DNA of 64,000 nucleotides from Pseudomonas sp. TH31 (GCF_016650815.1 NZ_JAEKEZ010000029.1:186001-250000); one strand, 5' to 3'. Positions 54,769 to 63,965 are shown, counted from the first letter of the stretch. Notes: generated by a model from the sequence alone, not told the origin. Translations and numbers: made by a program.

Positions 54769-55821
54769 TTATTCGACCAACGACCAGTCCAGCGCTGTTC
54801 CGCGCTTGATGGCCTGGCGCGCACGGCGGCCCAGCAGGGTTTCAGCGTGCTTGGGGGCCAACCCCAGACCCGGGCGGATGGCCCGCAGATTTTCAGCGGT
54901 GAAGGGTTCACCGGCGGCCATGTCCCGGGTGACGTAAAGCGAGCGCCGGTACACCAGCGACTTGCGCTCGGCCTCGGTCACGCCGTAATGCACCTGCCCC
55001 ATCGCCTGCCAGGCGCGCTCGGTTTCGATCACCAGGCTGGCCAGTTCTGCCGGCTCCAGGGAGAAACTGGCGTCGACCCCACCGGCGGCACGGTCGAGGG
55101 TGAAGTGTTTTTCCACCACCGTAGCCCCGAGCGCCACCGCCGCGACAGACACACCGACACCCATGGAGTGATCGGACAGCCCGACTTCACAGCCAAACAA
55201 TTCGCGCAAATGCGGAATCGTCCGCACATTGCTGTTGGCCGGCGTCGCCGGGTAAGTGCTGGTGCACTTGAGTAGCACCAGGTGCTTGCAACCAGCCTCG
55301 CGGGCGGCGCGCACGGTTTCGTCGAGTTCGGCGATGCTGGCCATGCCGGTGGAGATGATCAGCGGCTTGCCGGTGGCGGCAACCCGGCGAATCAGCGGCA
55401 GGTCGGTGTTTTCGAAACTGGCGATCTTGTAGGCCGGTACGTCGAGGCTTTCGAGAAAGTCCACGGCGGTGTCGTCGAACGGCGTGGAGAACGCCAACAT
55501 GCCCAACTCTTTGGCCCGAGCGAAAATCGGTGCGTGCCATTCCCACGGTGTGTGGGCCTTCTCGTACAACGCGTACAACGAAGAACCGGCCCACAGGCTG
55601 TTGGGGTCCTTGATGAAAAATGCCCCTTCATCCAGGTCCAGGGTCATGGTCTCGGCGGTATAGGTTTGCAGCTTCAAGGCGTGGGCGCCGGCCCTGGCGG
55701 CGGCTTCGACGATTTGCAGCGCCACGTCCAGCGACTGGTTATGGTTGCCGCTCATTTCGGCAATGACGAACGGGGGCGCATCGGCACCGATCAAACGCTC
55801 GCCTATCTTGAAGCTAGTCAT
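54769..55821 (-). CDS. pseI: Pseudaminic acid synthase PseI
   Basis: A 350-residue NeuB-family enzyme that condenses 2,4-diacetamido-2,4,6-trideoxy-L-altrose with phosphoenolpyruvate to give pseudaminic acid. The TIM-barrel part has FVIAEMSGNHNQSLDVALQI, STPFDDTAVDFLESL and LSDHSMGVGVSVAAVALGAT. The C-terminal SAF antifreeze-like domain begins near SLYVTRDMAAGEPFTAENLR. EMSGNHN rather than EIG(I/V)NH separates PseI from sialic acid synthases. It overlaps the pseG-H gene by 8 bases. Confidence 0.93.
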   Translation of the reverse strand: MTSFKIGERLIGADAPPFVIAEMSGNHNQSLDVALQIVEAAARAGAHALKLQTYTAETMTLDLDEGAFFIKDPNSLWAGSSLYALYEKAHTPWEWHAPIFARAKELGMLAFSTPFDDTAVDFLESLDVPAYKIASFENTDLPLIRRVAATGKPLIISTGMASIAELDETVRAAREAGCKHLVLLKCTSTYPATPANSNVRTIPHLRELFGCEVGLSDHSMGVGVSVAAVALGATVVEKHFTLDRAAGGVDASFSLEPAELASLVIETERAWQAMGQVHYGVTEAERKSLVYRRSLYVTRDMAAGEPFTAENLRAIRPGLGLAPKHAETLLGRRARQAIKRGTALDWSLVE

Positions 55822-57319
55822 TACGGTGATCCTTTAAAACACGGGTGAACACGCAAGCACTCTGGGTGAAACCGGCGTCGCGAAAAAGACTCAGCGACGG
55901 CTGGTTGGCGGGCAATACCTGAGCGGTGATGCTTTGCAGTTGCGGCCAGAGGGCGCTCACGAAGGCTTCGCCACGAGCCAGCAACGCCCTGCCCCAGCCC
56001 AGGCCGAAACGGCCTTCGAACAGATAAATCGAGACTTCGGCGCTCAACCCGTGAAGGTCATAACGCAGCGCCCCGACCGGACCATCGCCCGCTTCGGCAA
56101 TCAGCAGCAATCGCTGCGGATTGCCCAGGCTGGCGGCCAGCCAGGCTTGATGCGCTGGCCAATCAATCAGGCGCCTATCCAGAGACCAACGGCGCACCGC
56201 CTCGGCATTGCGCCCATCAAACAACAATCGCGCATCGTCAGGCGTCGCCTCGCGCAACGGCAATACCGCACCGACCAACGCGGCGGCCACGCGCTGCGCG
56301 CCACGACCATCGACCCATTGCCGGGAACGCTCGGCCAGACTTTGACGCAACCCCTGATTACCCGCGACAAAACCGATGGCCAGGCGCAACTGCTCGACGC
56401 TGATCTGCTCACGCGCCCCGAGGAACACATGAGCGCCCGACGTCGCCATGACCTCGCCGTTGGCCTGCTGATTATTCGACACGGCAATGCAGATCGTCGG
56501 CAGGCCCATGGCGGCCCGCTCCCAACTGGTACCGCCACCGGCACCGACAAACAGGTCGGCCTCGGTCATCAATCGGTAAAAGTCGCTGACAAAACTGTGC
56601 AACCGCCAATTCGGATGATCGATCGCCAGTGCTTGCATCTGGTCCCAGGCCGGGTTGTCGGCGCCGGCGACGAAGTCGACTTCCAGCGCATGAAAATCCG
56701 CCAGCGCCAACATCGCGTGATGGGTCTGCATCGCCGCATCAAAGCCGCCGAAATTCACCAGCACACGTTTGGCCTGCGGCTTGATTGCAATCGCCGGGCA
56801 GCAGAATTCATTGCGCAGCATGGCGAAGCGTGGTCCGAGCAAGGTCTGGCAATCCGGTTTAAGCAACGTAGCGTAAGCCGCTGACGTGCCCGACAGATTC
56901 TGATTAAGCAGCAAGTCGACGCTGTAGGTGCGCGTCGCCAGATCATCCACCGCCGCGATCCGTGGCGCCCAGCGGCGAGCCGCCGTCTGCCAGCGATGAT
57001 CAAGGCCGTAGTGGTCGACGATGATCCAGTCGAAGGCCGGATGCTGTTCCAGCGCCTGGCCTAATGCAGCAATATCTGCCTGCCATGGCAGCATGGCTTC
57101 GATGGCCTGCTGCGGGTCTTCATCGGGGTAACGCTGCGCCAGCGCGAAGGTTTCAAAACCCTCGGCGGCGAGACTGTCGAGCCGATGGCCCGGCAACTGG
57201 CGACAGGCAAACGCCACGTGCACGCCCTGCTGGCGCAACACCCTGGCCAGGGTCAGGCAGCGGGCAATATGGCCACTGCCAATGGTCGGCGAGGCGTCAG
57301 CGCGGATCAGTACTCTCAT
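55814..57319 (-). CDS. pseG: PseG-PseH fusion: UDP-sugar hydrolase plus N-acetyltransferase
   Basis: A 501-residue protein, longer than the 270-350 residues of a lone PseG. Residues 1-335 match PseG, the GT-B-like hydrolase that removes UDP from UDP-2,4-diacetamido-2,4,6-trideoxy-L-altrose; MRVLIRADASPTIGSGHIAR carries the catalytic-type His17, and GAGGGTSWERAAMGLPTI follows. From about 345 a GNAT domain starts (LPLREATPDDARLLFDGRNA ... LFRDAGFTQSACVFTRVLKD), which should be PseH, the 4-amino acetyltransferase. No separate pseH is seen, supporting the fusion. It overlaps pseF by 4 bases. Confidence 0.9.
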   Translation of the reverse strand: MRVLIRADASPTIGSGHIARCLTLARVLRQQGVHVAFACRQLPGHRLDSLAAEGFETFALAQRYPDEDPQQAIEAMLPWQADIAALGQALEQHPAFDWIIVDHYGLDHRWQTAARRWAPRIAAVDDLATRTYSVDLLLNQNLSGTSAAYATLLKPDCQTLLGPRFAMLRNEFCCPAIAIKPQAKRVLVNFGGFDAAMQTHHAMLALADFHALEVDFVAGADNPAWDQMQALAIDHPNWRLHSFVSDFYRLMTEADLFVGAGGGTSWERAAMGLPTICIAVSNNQQANGEVMATSGAHVFLGAREQISVEQLRLAIGFVAGNQGLRQSLAERSRQWVDGRGAQRVAAALVGAVLPLREATPDDARLLFDGRNAEAVRRWSLDRRLIDWPAHQAWLAASLGNPQRLLLIAEAGDGPVGALRYDLHGLSAEVSIYLFEGRFGLGWGRALLARGEAFVSALWPQLQSITAQVLPANQPSLSLFRDAGFTQSACVFTRVLKDHRND

Positions 57320-58023
57320 TTCAGCTCACCACCAGCCTTCAACGCGGCGTACAGATATTCGGCGCGCTTCCAGTCTTCGAGCGTATCGATGTCCTGCACC
57401 AGATAACGTGGCAGGATCACCGGCAGGCTTTGGCTTGAATACAACACCTCGCCATGCAACCAGGCACTGCTGCGCCCCCAGTAAAACTGCCCGGCGTCCT
57501 GATAAGCCGGCGGCAGATCCTGGGAACGTGTCTGGCGAAATTCCGGATACAAAGCGGTCAATGCACCCTGATCATCAAGGGTCATCGCACGCTGCACCGG
57601 GAAACCGAAATCACACACCGAGAATGCAAAAGACCTGTCCGGATGCTGCTGCAACAGGCTCAAACCCTCTTGCAGAAATCGCGCTTGCAACAGCGGCGCC
57701 GTGGCATAGATACAACAGGCGAGATCAAAGTCCCGACCCTGTCGCTGCAGTTCTTCCAGGGCATGTGCAATCACCGCCGCCGTACCGGTGAAATCATCCG
57801 CCAGCGCTGCCGGGCGCATGAACGGCACCTGCGCACCGCAGGCCCGAGCCAACTCGGCGATTCCCTCGTCATCGGTGCTGACCACCACCTGAGCGAACAG
57901 TCCCGAATCGAGGGCGGTTTTAATAGAACGGGCAATCATCGGCACGCCGTCGAACGGCTTGAGGTTCTTGCGCGGTATGCGTTTGCTGCCACCGCGGGCC
58001 GGGATGATTGCGACGTTGTTCAA
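57316..58023 (-). CDS. pseF: Pseudaminic acid cytidylyltransferase PseF
   Basis: A 235-residue nucleotidyltransferase that activates pseudaminic acid with CTP. It has the CTP-binding motif IIPARGGSKRIPRKN near residues 6-20, a VSTDDEGIAELA segment and the C-terminal DIDTLEDWKRAEYLYAAL. It overlaps the methyltransferase gene and the pseG-H gene by 4 bases on either side, showing tight coupling. Confidence 0.93.
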   Translation of the reverse strand: MNNVAIIPARGGSKRIPRKNLKPFDGVPMIARSIKTALDSGLFAQVVVSTDDEGIAELARACGAQVPFMRPAALADDFTGTAAVIAHALEELQRQGRDFDLACCIYATAPLLQARFLQEGLSLLQQHPDRSFAFSVCDFGFPVQRAMTLDDQGALTALYPEFRQTRSQDLPPAYQDAGQFYWGRSSAWLHGEVLYSSQSLPVILPRYLVQDIDTLEDWKRAEYLYAALKAGGELK

Positions 58024-58658
58024 GGGCGTTTTTCCAACAGGAACCAGGTGATGTCGTCCACCGGGAATTGCGGGTCGCGGTGGTAACCGAAACCGTAGTC
58101 GAGCAGTTGCAGATCATCGTAACGATCGAGCATTTCACCGGCAAAATCACGTTTGAACAACTTGCCGCTGTTGCCGCGATACGACACTTCGACCGGCGCC
58201 GGGTTGTAGTACTCGGCGATCAGGATGTAGCGCTGGCTCAACGCATACAACTGGTCATACGCGGCCGCCAGCAACTCGTGCGCCAGATGGATCAGCACGC
58301 CTTTGCTCAGGGTCAGGTCGAAGGTGCGCTCGCGGGGGAAATCGAACAGCGAACCCTGCCAGATCCGGGCGATCCCCAGTGCCTGGGCCTGGGCGCAAGC
58401 GCTTTCGTTGATCTCCACGCCGAACAGTTCACATTGCGGCAACAGCTGACGCAGCGCCTGCAAATTGTTGCCGGCATTGGTGCCCAGTTCCACCAGGCTT
58501 TCGATTCGCCCGGCGCGGGTCAAGGCCTTGGCAAACAAGGCCAGGTTGGCGGCTACCAATGGTTGCCCGACGTTGCGGTCAACGTACTGGTTACCGAAGT
58601 CGCCCTGCCAGAATTTTTCCTGCTCACTCAGTTCGCGCATTGCACAGTTCCCATTCAC
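58020..58658 (-). CDS. Pseudaminic acid biosynthesis-associated methyltransferase
   Basis: A 212-residue class I SAM methyltransferase. Motif I is LVELGTNAGNNLQALRQLLP, with GVEINESACAQAQALGIARI and FDLTLSKGVLIHLAHELL downstream. It starts MNGNCAMRELSEQEKFWQGD, the FWxGxFGxxY pattern of the Pse-associated methylase family. It is embedded in the pse operon and probably methylates the sugar or a linked group; this is inferred from context. Confidence 0.85.
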   Translation of the reverse strand: MNGNCAMRELSEQEKFWQGDFGNQYVDRNVGQPLVAANLALFAKALTRAGRIESLVELGTNAGNNLQALRQLLPQCELFGVEINESACAQAQALGIARIWQGSLFDFPRERTFDLTLSKGVLIHLAHELLAAAYDQLYALSQRYILIAEYYNPAPVEVSYRGNSGKLFKRDFAGEMLDRYDDLQLLDYGFGYHRDPQFPVDDITWFLLEKRP

Positions 58659-58684
58659 TCATCACCAAGGCCTGGTGCTATCCC

Positions 58685-58804
58685 CGTAGGAGCTGCCGAA
58701 GGCTCGGGCCGCGTTCGGACGATCTTTTGATCTTGTTTTTCGGCATATCGAAAAGATCAAAAGATCAAAAGATCAAAAGATCGCAGCCTTCGGCAGCTCC
58801 TACA
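58685..58804. repeat. Composite REP-like repeat with AAAAGATC tandem copies
   Basis: The left arm is GTAGGAGCTGCCGAAGGCTC followed by GGGCCGCGTTCGGACGATCT, the same variant as at 27674. The right arm is the normal type. Between them AAAAGATC is repeated four times in tandem (about 58751-58782). It lies between pseC and the methyltransferase gene. Confidence 0.8.
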
Positions 58805-58820
58805 CAACCTTCAACGTTAT

Positions 58821-59978
58821 TTATTCAGTCAGCCGTCGCAGCTGCTCGACCACAAAGTCCTGTTGCTCGTCGCTGAGCAACGGAAACAGCGGCAGGCTGA
58901 GCGCCTCGGCGTAATAACGCTCAGCTTCCGGGAAATCGCCTTCAGCGAAACCCAGGTCACGATAGTAAGGCTGCAAGTGCACCGGAATGTAGTGCAGATT
59001 CACCCCGATCCCGGCCGCTCGCAAGCCTTCGAATACCTGACGATGGCTGAGGTTGATGCGATCAAGCTGCAAGCGCACCACATACAGGTGCCAGGCTGAC
59101 TCGGCTTCTGGCTGAGGGCTGGGCAAGGTCAGCGGCAAGTACGCCAGCAGGCGGTCGTAGCGGGCCACCAGCTCACGTCGGCGTTCGATAAAGTCATCGA
59201 GCTTGTTCAGTTGCGACAGCCCGAGGGCGGCCTGCAAGTCGGTGATCCGGTAATTGAAGCCCAGTTCCACTTGCTGGTAATACCACGGACCGTGGCTGGG
59301 TTCGGTCATTTGCGCGGGGTCGCGGGTCATGCCGTGGCTGCGCAAGCGTTGCAGGCGCTCGGCCAGGTCCCGGCGATTGGTCAGCACCATGCCACCTTCG
59401 GCACTGGTGATGATTTTCACCGGGTGAAAACTGAACACCGTCATCGCCGCGAAATCACCGCAGCCCACCGGCCGGCCGGCATAGGACGCACCGACCGCAT
59501 GAGAGGCATCCTCAATGATCATGAAACCATAACGCTCGGCCAGTTCAGCGAGCATGCGCATGTCGCAGCTCTGCCCGGCGAATGCCACCGCGACCAACAC
59601 CTTGGGCAGCGTGCCGTTGTCTTGCGCCGCTTCCAGCCTGGCCTTCAGCGCGTAGGCATCGAGGTTCCAGGTCAGCGGATCGATGTCGACGAAGTCCACC
59701 TCGGCGCCACAGTAACGACCGCAATTGGCCGAGGCCAAAAAAGTATTCGGCGTGGTCCACAAACGATCACCCGGCCCAAGCCCTGCGGCCAGGCAAGCAA
59801 TGTGCAGCGCCGCCGTGGCGTTACACACCGCCACCGCGAAATCAGCCTGGCAACGTTCAGCCACGGCCTGTTCGAAGCGCTCGATGGTCGGCCCCTGGGT
59901 CAACCAGTCGGACTGCAACACGCTGACTACCGCGTCGATGTCGGCCTGATCGACGCACTGCCGACCATAGGGGATCAT
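58821..59978 (-). CDS. pseC: UDP-4-amino-4,6-dideoxy-L-AltNAc transaminase PseC
   Basis: A 385-residue DegT/DnrJ/EryC1 aminotransferase. The PLP lysine is Lys188 in FSFHPVKIITSAEGGM, and the early motifs GPTIERFEQAVAERCQADFA and NTFLASANCGRYCGAEVDFV are family-typical. It aminates the 4-keto product of PseB. It overlaps pseB by 4 bases. Confidence 0.93.
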   Translation of the reverse strand: MIPYGRQCVDQADIDAVVSVLQSDWLTQGPTIERFEQAVAERCQADFAVAVCNATAALHIACLAAGLGPGDRLWTTPNTFLASANCGRYCGAEVDFVDIDPLTWNLDAYALKARLEAAQDNGTLPKVLVAVAFAGQSCDMRMLAELAERYGFMIIEDASHAVGASYAGRPVGCGDFAAMTVFSFHPVKIITSAEGGMVLTNRRDLAERLQRLRSHGMTRDPAQMTEPSHGPWYYQQVELGFNYRITDLQAALGLSQLNKLDDFIERRRELVARYDRLLAYLPLTLPSPQPEAESAWHLYVVRLQLDRINLSHRQVFEGLRAAGIGVNLHYIPVHLQPYYRDLGFAEGDFPEAERYYAEALSLPLFPLLSDEQQDFVVEQLRRLTE

Positions 59979-60976
59979 GCCGGCAGCCCCGCATGCAGAT
60001 CAGCGATCTGGCCGACCGAGAGGAAATGCGGGTTGGTGTCGGAGCGGTACTCGAAGTCCTCAGTCACCGGTTTGCCCTGCTCGCCCGACTTGTCCACGGC
60101 AAAATCCACGTCGACGCTGGTGAAGCGGATCGACGGCTGGATGGTGTAGTGATCGGCGAACTCCAGGGTCATGCGCGCATCGTCCAGCGGCACCATCAGT
60201 TCATGGAGTTTTTCCCCCGGACGAATCCCCACGGTTTTGTGCGGCAAGTGCTCGGCCATGCCCAGCGCCAGGTCGACAATACGAATCGACGGGATCTTCG
60301 GCACGAACACTTCACCACCATGCATCCGGGCAAAGCTGTCGAGCACAAACTGCACGCCGTGATCGAGGGTGATCCAGAAGCGCGTCATGCGTTCGTCGGT
60401 GATCGGCAGTTCGGTCGCGCCTTCGTTGATCAACTTGCTGAAGAACGGCACCACCGAGCCTCGTGAGCCGGCGACGTTACCGTAGCGCACCACGGCAAAA
60501 CGGGTTTGTTGTTCACCGGCAATGTTGTTGGCGGCCACGAACAGTTTGTCCGACAGCAGCTTGGTGGCGCCGTACAGGTTGATCGGGCTGGCCGCCTTGT
60601 CAGTGGACAGCGCGACCACTTGCTTGACGCCGTTATCGATGGCGGCGGCGATGATGTTTTCCGCGCCGTTGACGTTGGTCCGAATGCATTCGGTCGGGTT
60701 GTATTCGGCGGCCGGCACTTGCTTCAGAGCCGCGGCATGCACCACGTAGTCGATGCCGCGCATGGCCTGGCGCAAACGCTCGGCATCGCGCACATCACCC
60801 AGGAAGTAGCGCATGCACGGCGCGTTGAACGTCTGTTGCATCTCGTACTGTTTGAGCTCATCACGGGAGAACACCACCACCCGCTTGGGCTGGTATTGCT
60901 CCAGCAAGCGACGGATAAAGTTGCGCCCGAACGAACCGGTGCCGCCCGAGATGAAAATCGATTTACCGTTGAACAT
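59975..60976 (-). CDS. pseB: UDP-GlcNAc 4,6-dehydratase (inverting) PseB
   Basis: A 333-residue SDR-type dehydratase that starts the pathway by turning UDP-GlcNAc into UDP-4-keto-L-IdoNAc. The NADP motif is GGTGSFG (11-17), and the catalytic residues Asp126 and Lys127 (LSTDKAASP) and Tyr135/Lys139 (YGATK) match the FlaA1 family. The short length and lack of membrane helices separate it from WbpM-type enzymes. Confidence 0.94.
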   Translation of the reverse strand: MFNGKSIFISGGTGSFGRNFIRRLLEQYQPKRVVVFSRDELKQYEMQQTFNAPCMRYFLGDVRDAERLRQAMRGIDYVVHAAALKQVPAAEYNPTECIRTNVNGAENIIAAAIDNGVKQVVALSTDKAASPINLYGATKLLSDKLFVAANNIAGEQQTRFAVVRYGNVAGSRGSVVPFFSKLINEGATELPITDERMTRFWITLDHGVQFVLDSFARMHGGEVFVPKIPSIRIVDLALGMAEHLPHKTVGIRPGEKLHELMVPLDDARMTLEFADHYTIQPSIRFTSVDVDFAVDKSGEQGKPVTEDFEYRSDTNPHFLSVGQIADLHAGLPA

Positions 60977-60989
60977 GCCGTGAATCCTT

Positions 60990-63914
60990 TTAGGCGAGCA
61001 ACTGCGCCCAGTTGATCGGGGTGCTTTCGCCCAGCGTGAAACCTTTACCCGTCAGCGCCAGGTTGGCGTTGTAGGCAGAGTCCTGAGCGAAGGCGGCGGA
61101 CCATTTTTCATGCAACGCAGCAAGGGCTTGCGGCGCCTGCGGCACCTCGCCCGCATGAAGCACCTGAACCAGCGGCGTCCATACGGTGAGGTAACCGGCG
61201 TGACCAGCCTTGAGGCACAGATCGACATCACTGAAACCTTCGGCGAAGGTCTGGTCGTCCAGACCGCCCAAGGCGTCGAACAACTCTTTGCGCACCATCA
61301 GGCAGGCCTTCGATACGGCTGAATAATTCTGCTCCACGAGCAGTCGTTGCATGTACCCGCTGGCGTCGTGTTTTTCCCCGACGAAGGCCGAGCCGACACC
61401 GCCGTTCAGGCCCAGGATCAGACCGGCCTGAGAGATATTCCCGTCACGATCAACCAGCTTGGCGCCGACGATGCCGACTTCCGGACGCTGGGCGTGATTG
61501 AGCAACGACTCGATCCAGTTCGGGTTGACCACTTCACCGTCAGCCGCCATCAGCACCAGGTATTCGCCCTGGGCCTCTTGACTGGCGGCGTTGCACAAGG
61601 CCGTTTCGCTCAACGGTTGATCGGCATACAGCACCTGCACCTTGGCGTTCTGCAAAGAGCCCAGCCAATCATTGACGGCAGCCGACTGATTCGGGTTTGC
61701 CGCGATCAGCACTTCATAGCGGGTGTAACGGGTTCTGAGCAGCACGCCGTCCAGGCAGCGCTGCAGCGCGGGCAGATCATCCCCGGCAGGCACGATGATC
61801 GACACCAGCGGACGCTCGGCATGGCGGTAATCGACCTGATAAGTGCCTGGCGACGCCGAAGTAATTTTGGCCTTGTAGCCGCGATTGCCCAAGTGACGCA
61901 GCAGCGCCTGACGCTCGTCGGCGTTTTCTTCCAGACCAGGCGCCTGGGTGATCAGCAGCGGCTCATCGAGATGAGCAAGACCGTTGAGGCCACCCTGCTC
62001 GATGAGACGCAGCAGCAAGTCGAATTCCAGCGCCTTGCTGAAGTCGGCCTGATAACCACCGACCTCAAGCAACACGTCCCGACGGATCAGCCAGTGCCGA
62101 GCCATCAGCGCTGGCAGACTTTGCAGCAGGTCGAGGTTGAAGCCAGGGCGGAATACGTCCACCAGCGCGCCGTCGGCCTTGCGCTGGATTTCGTCGGTGG
62201 CGACAGCACGGACATCACCGACGGACATCAACTCCAGGCTGGCGCGCAGCAAGCCGCTGGCAGTGAACTCGTCACCCGCTTGCGCCAGCAGCAGCCAGTC
62301 ACACGGCGATTGGCGAGCGCTCTGGTTCAGCTTGTCGACGAAGTTGCTCTGCGTGACCCGGACAAAGTGCAGGGTGTTTTGCGCAGTGGTCGCCGCGGGT
62401 GGTTCACCGACGGTAAGCACCACAATCTTGAAGGCTTTGCTGCGACCTTCGACCAGGCTGTCGAGGGTGACCTGCAACTGGTCGATATTGTTCTCGAGGT
62501 CGAGGACAAAGATGCCGAACTGCGGGCCGCCGCCGTTGGCGGCCAGATGCCGGGCAATCGCCTCGGCCTGATCGGCATCAGGCTGACGGGGTGCCAGCCA
62601 TTTGAGCAGACGCACGGACAGCATCTTGTCGAAGGCCGGGTGATGGGCCTGGACCGATACGGCCTCGAGGCGCCCAAGCCAGTCATGCATGGTTTGCGCG
62701 TCCTCTTCCTCGCCCAGTAACTCGAGTTGCGCAGCCAGGCGCTTGACCACGCAGCGGTTGAACGCATTGCAGTCATGGGCCATCCACAAACGGTCGACCA
62801 CACTTTCCGGGGTATCGTTATTGCGCGCGCGCAGCAAGTGTTCCTGCTGTGTCCACACGCCTTCCAGGCCTTGCAACTGAACACGACCCGCCGGCATGGC
62901 GTGCAGCAGGAATTCAAAGTGAGCCAAATGATCGAAAAACGCCTGATTGTAAAACGGCATTTCGATGTACTGTTTCGGGCCGAAACGACGTTGGGGAACG
63001 GTCTCGACACTGGTCCACGATGATTCGATGATCAGTTCGGCGGTCAGAGCACGCCCTGTACGCAGGCTATCGGCCAGCGCCGCGAAGCTTTCGAGCACGA
63101 ACGGCACACCCTGCTCAGGCTCCAGATCACGAATCTGAGTGGGCAGCCCGGCCAGAAAACCGGCGAATTCTTCACGCTCGGCGACCGATTTGGCGTCGGT
63201 AAAAGCCAGCGAGTGAAAGATCTCGGTTTTATGGTCGGATTGCTCGTAGTTGATTTCACGCACTACATAGCCGATCGGCAGGATTCGTACCTTGCCACGG
63301 GCCAGCATGTAATACGTATGGCCGACTTCCTGCCACTGGAAGATCGTGTTCTGCGGCATGGCGTGGTACCAGTCACGCAGAAGTGCGGTGCGCTGGACGG
63401 CGTAGAACGGCGGGATGTATTGCGACATGTAATCCAGGATCCGGTCCTGGGCACATTCAGCCGAATAATCTTCACAGACTTTCTTGTCGCGGCGGTAGTA
63501 ACTAACGCTGTTGGCCAGTGCCAGATACATCATGCTGTAGCCATGGCACAGGCTGTAATCGGGGTTGGCCGCCATGAATTCGGTGGCCTCGTACAACGCG
63601 TCATGTACCAGGAAGTCGTCGTCAGCGGCGAACACCATGAACGGTGTCGTGACTTGCTCTACGCCATACGCCAACTTCGCCCGAATCCCCCAGTACCCGA
63701 ACTGCGGCAGGTGCTGATAGTCCACGTTCGGGAATTGACCCGACAGCTCTGGCTGAGCTTCGGTAGAGGAATCCAGTACGAGAATCCTGCAGGGCAAACT
63801 GCTGTAAAAACGTACCGCCCGGCGCAAAAATGCTGGCCGTTCGTGAGAGATCAGCACCACGGTCAACTGTTCGTTGAGCGCCAGCCCGTGTTCAGAATTG
63901 TTCTTGCCTTGCAT
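60990..63914 (-). CDS. Large multi-module glycosyltransferase
   Basis: A 974-residue protein. The N-terminal module is a GT2-like fold (LTVVLISHERPAFLRRAVRF ... FAADDDFLVHDALYEATEFM) of a TIGR00180-type transferase, followed by a helical region. A second GT-A-like part lacks clear metal-binding motifs (FGIFVLDLENNIDQLQVTLD, LLLAQAGDEFTASGLLRASL). A C-terminal GT2 module follows (SIIVPAGDDLPALQRCLDGV, LVLMAADGEVVNPNWIESLL, DQTFAEGFSDVDLCLKAGHA). It probably builds part of the flagellin glycan. The ATG at 63914 follows GGGGAGA; a GTG at 63926 is less likely. It begins the pse operon as seen here. Confidence 0.85.
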   Translation of the reverse strand: MQGKNNSEHGLALNEQLTVVLISHERPAFLRRAVRFYSSLPCRILVLDSSTEAQPELSGQFPNVDYQHLPQFGYWGIRAKLAYGVEQVTTPFMVFAADDDFLVHDALYEATEFMAANPDYSLCHGYSMMYLALANSVSYYRRDKKVCEDYSAECAQDRILDYMSQYIPPFYAVQRTALLRDWYHAMPQNTIFQWQEVGHTYYMLARGKVRILPIGYVVREINYEQSDHKTEIFHSLAFTDAKSVAEREEFAGFLAGLPTQIRDLEPEQGVPFVLESFAALADSLRTGRALTAELIIESSWTSVETVPQRRFGPKQYIEMPFYNQAFFDHLAHFEFLLHAMPAGRVQLQGLEGVWTQQEHLLRARNNDTPESVVDRLWMAHDCNAFNRCVVKRLAAQLELLGEEEDAQTMHDWLGRLEAVSVQAHHPAFDKMLSVRLLKWLAPRQPDADQAEAIARHLAANGGGPQFGIFVLDLENNIDQLQVTLDSLVEGRSKAFKIVVLTVGEPPAATTAQNTLHFVRVTQSNFVDKLNQSARQSPCDWLLLAQAGDEFTASGLLRASLELMSVGDVRAVATDEIQRKADGALVDVFRPGFNLDLLQSLPALMARHWLIRRDVLLEVGGYQADFSKALEFDLLLRLIEQGGLNGLAHLDEPLLITQAPGLEENADERQALLRHLGNRGYKAKITSASPGTYQVDYRHAERPLVSIIVPAGDDLPALQRCLDGVLLRTRYTRYEVLIAANPNQSAAVNDWLGSLQNAKVQVLYADQPLSETALCNAASQEAQGEYLVLMAADGEVVNPNWIESLLNHAQRPEVGIVGAKLVDRDGNISQAGLILGLNGGVGSAFVGEKHDASGYMQRLLVEQNYSAVSKACLMVRKELFDALGGLDDQTFAEGFSDVDLCLKAGHAGYLTVWTPLVQVLHAGEVPQAPQALAALHEKWSAAFAQDSAYNANLALTGKGFTLGESTPINWAQLLA

Positions 63915-63965
63915 AAATCTCCCCACAACCGGCCAATAGCCGAAAGAACTCGACGATGTTGTTGA

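Noticed and set aside
58751..58782. Tandem AAAAGATC copies as a possible CRISPR-like array
   Set aside because: Units are 8 bases with no spacers and no cas genes are nearby; it is a microsatellite inside a REP pair.
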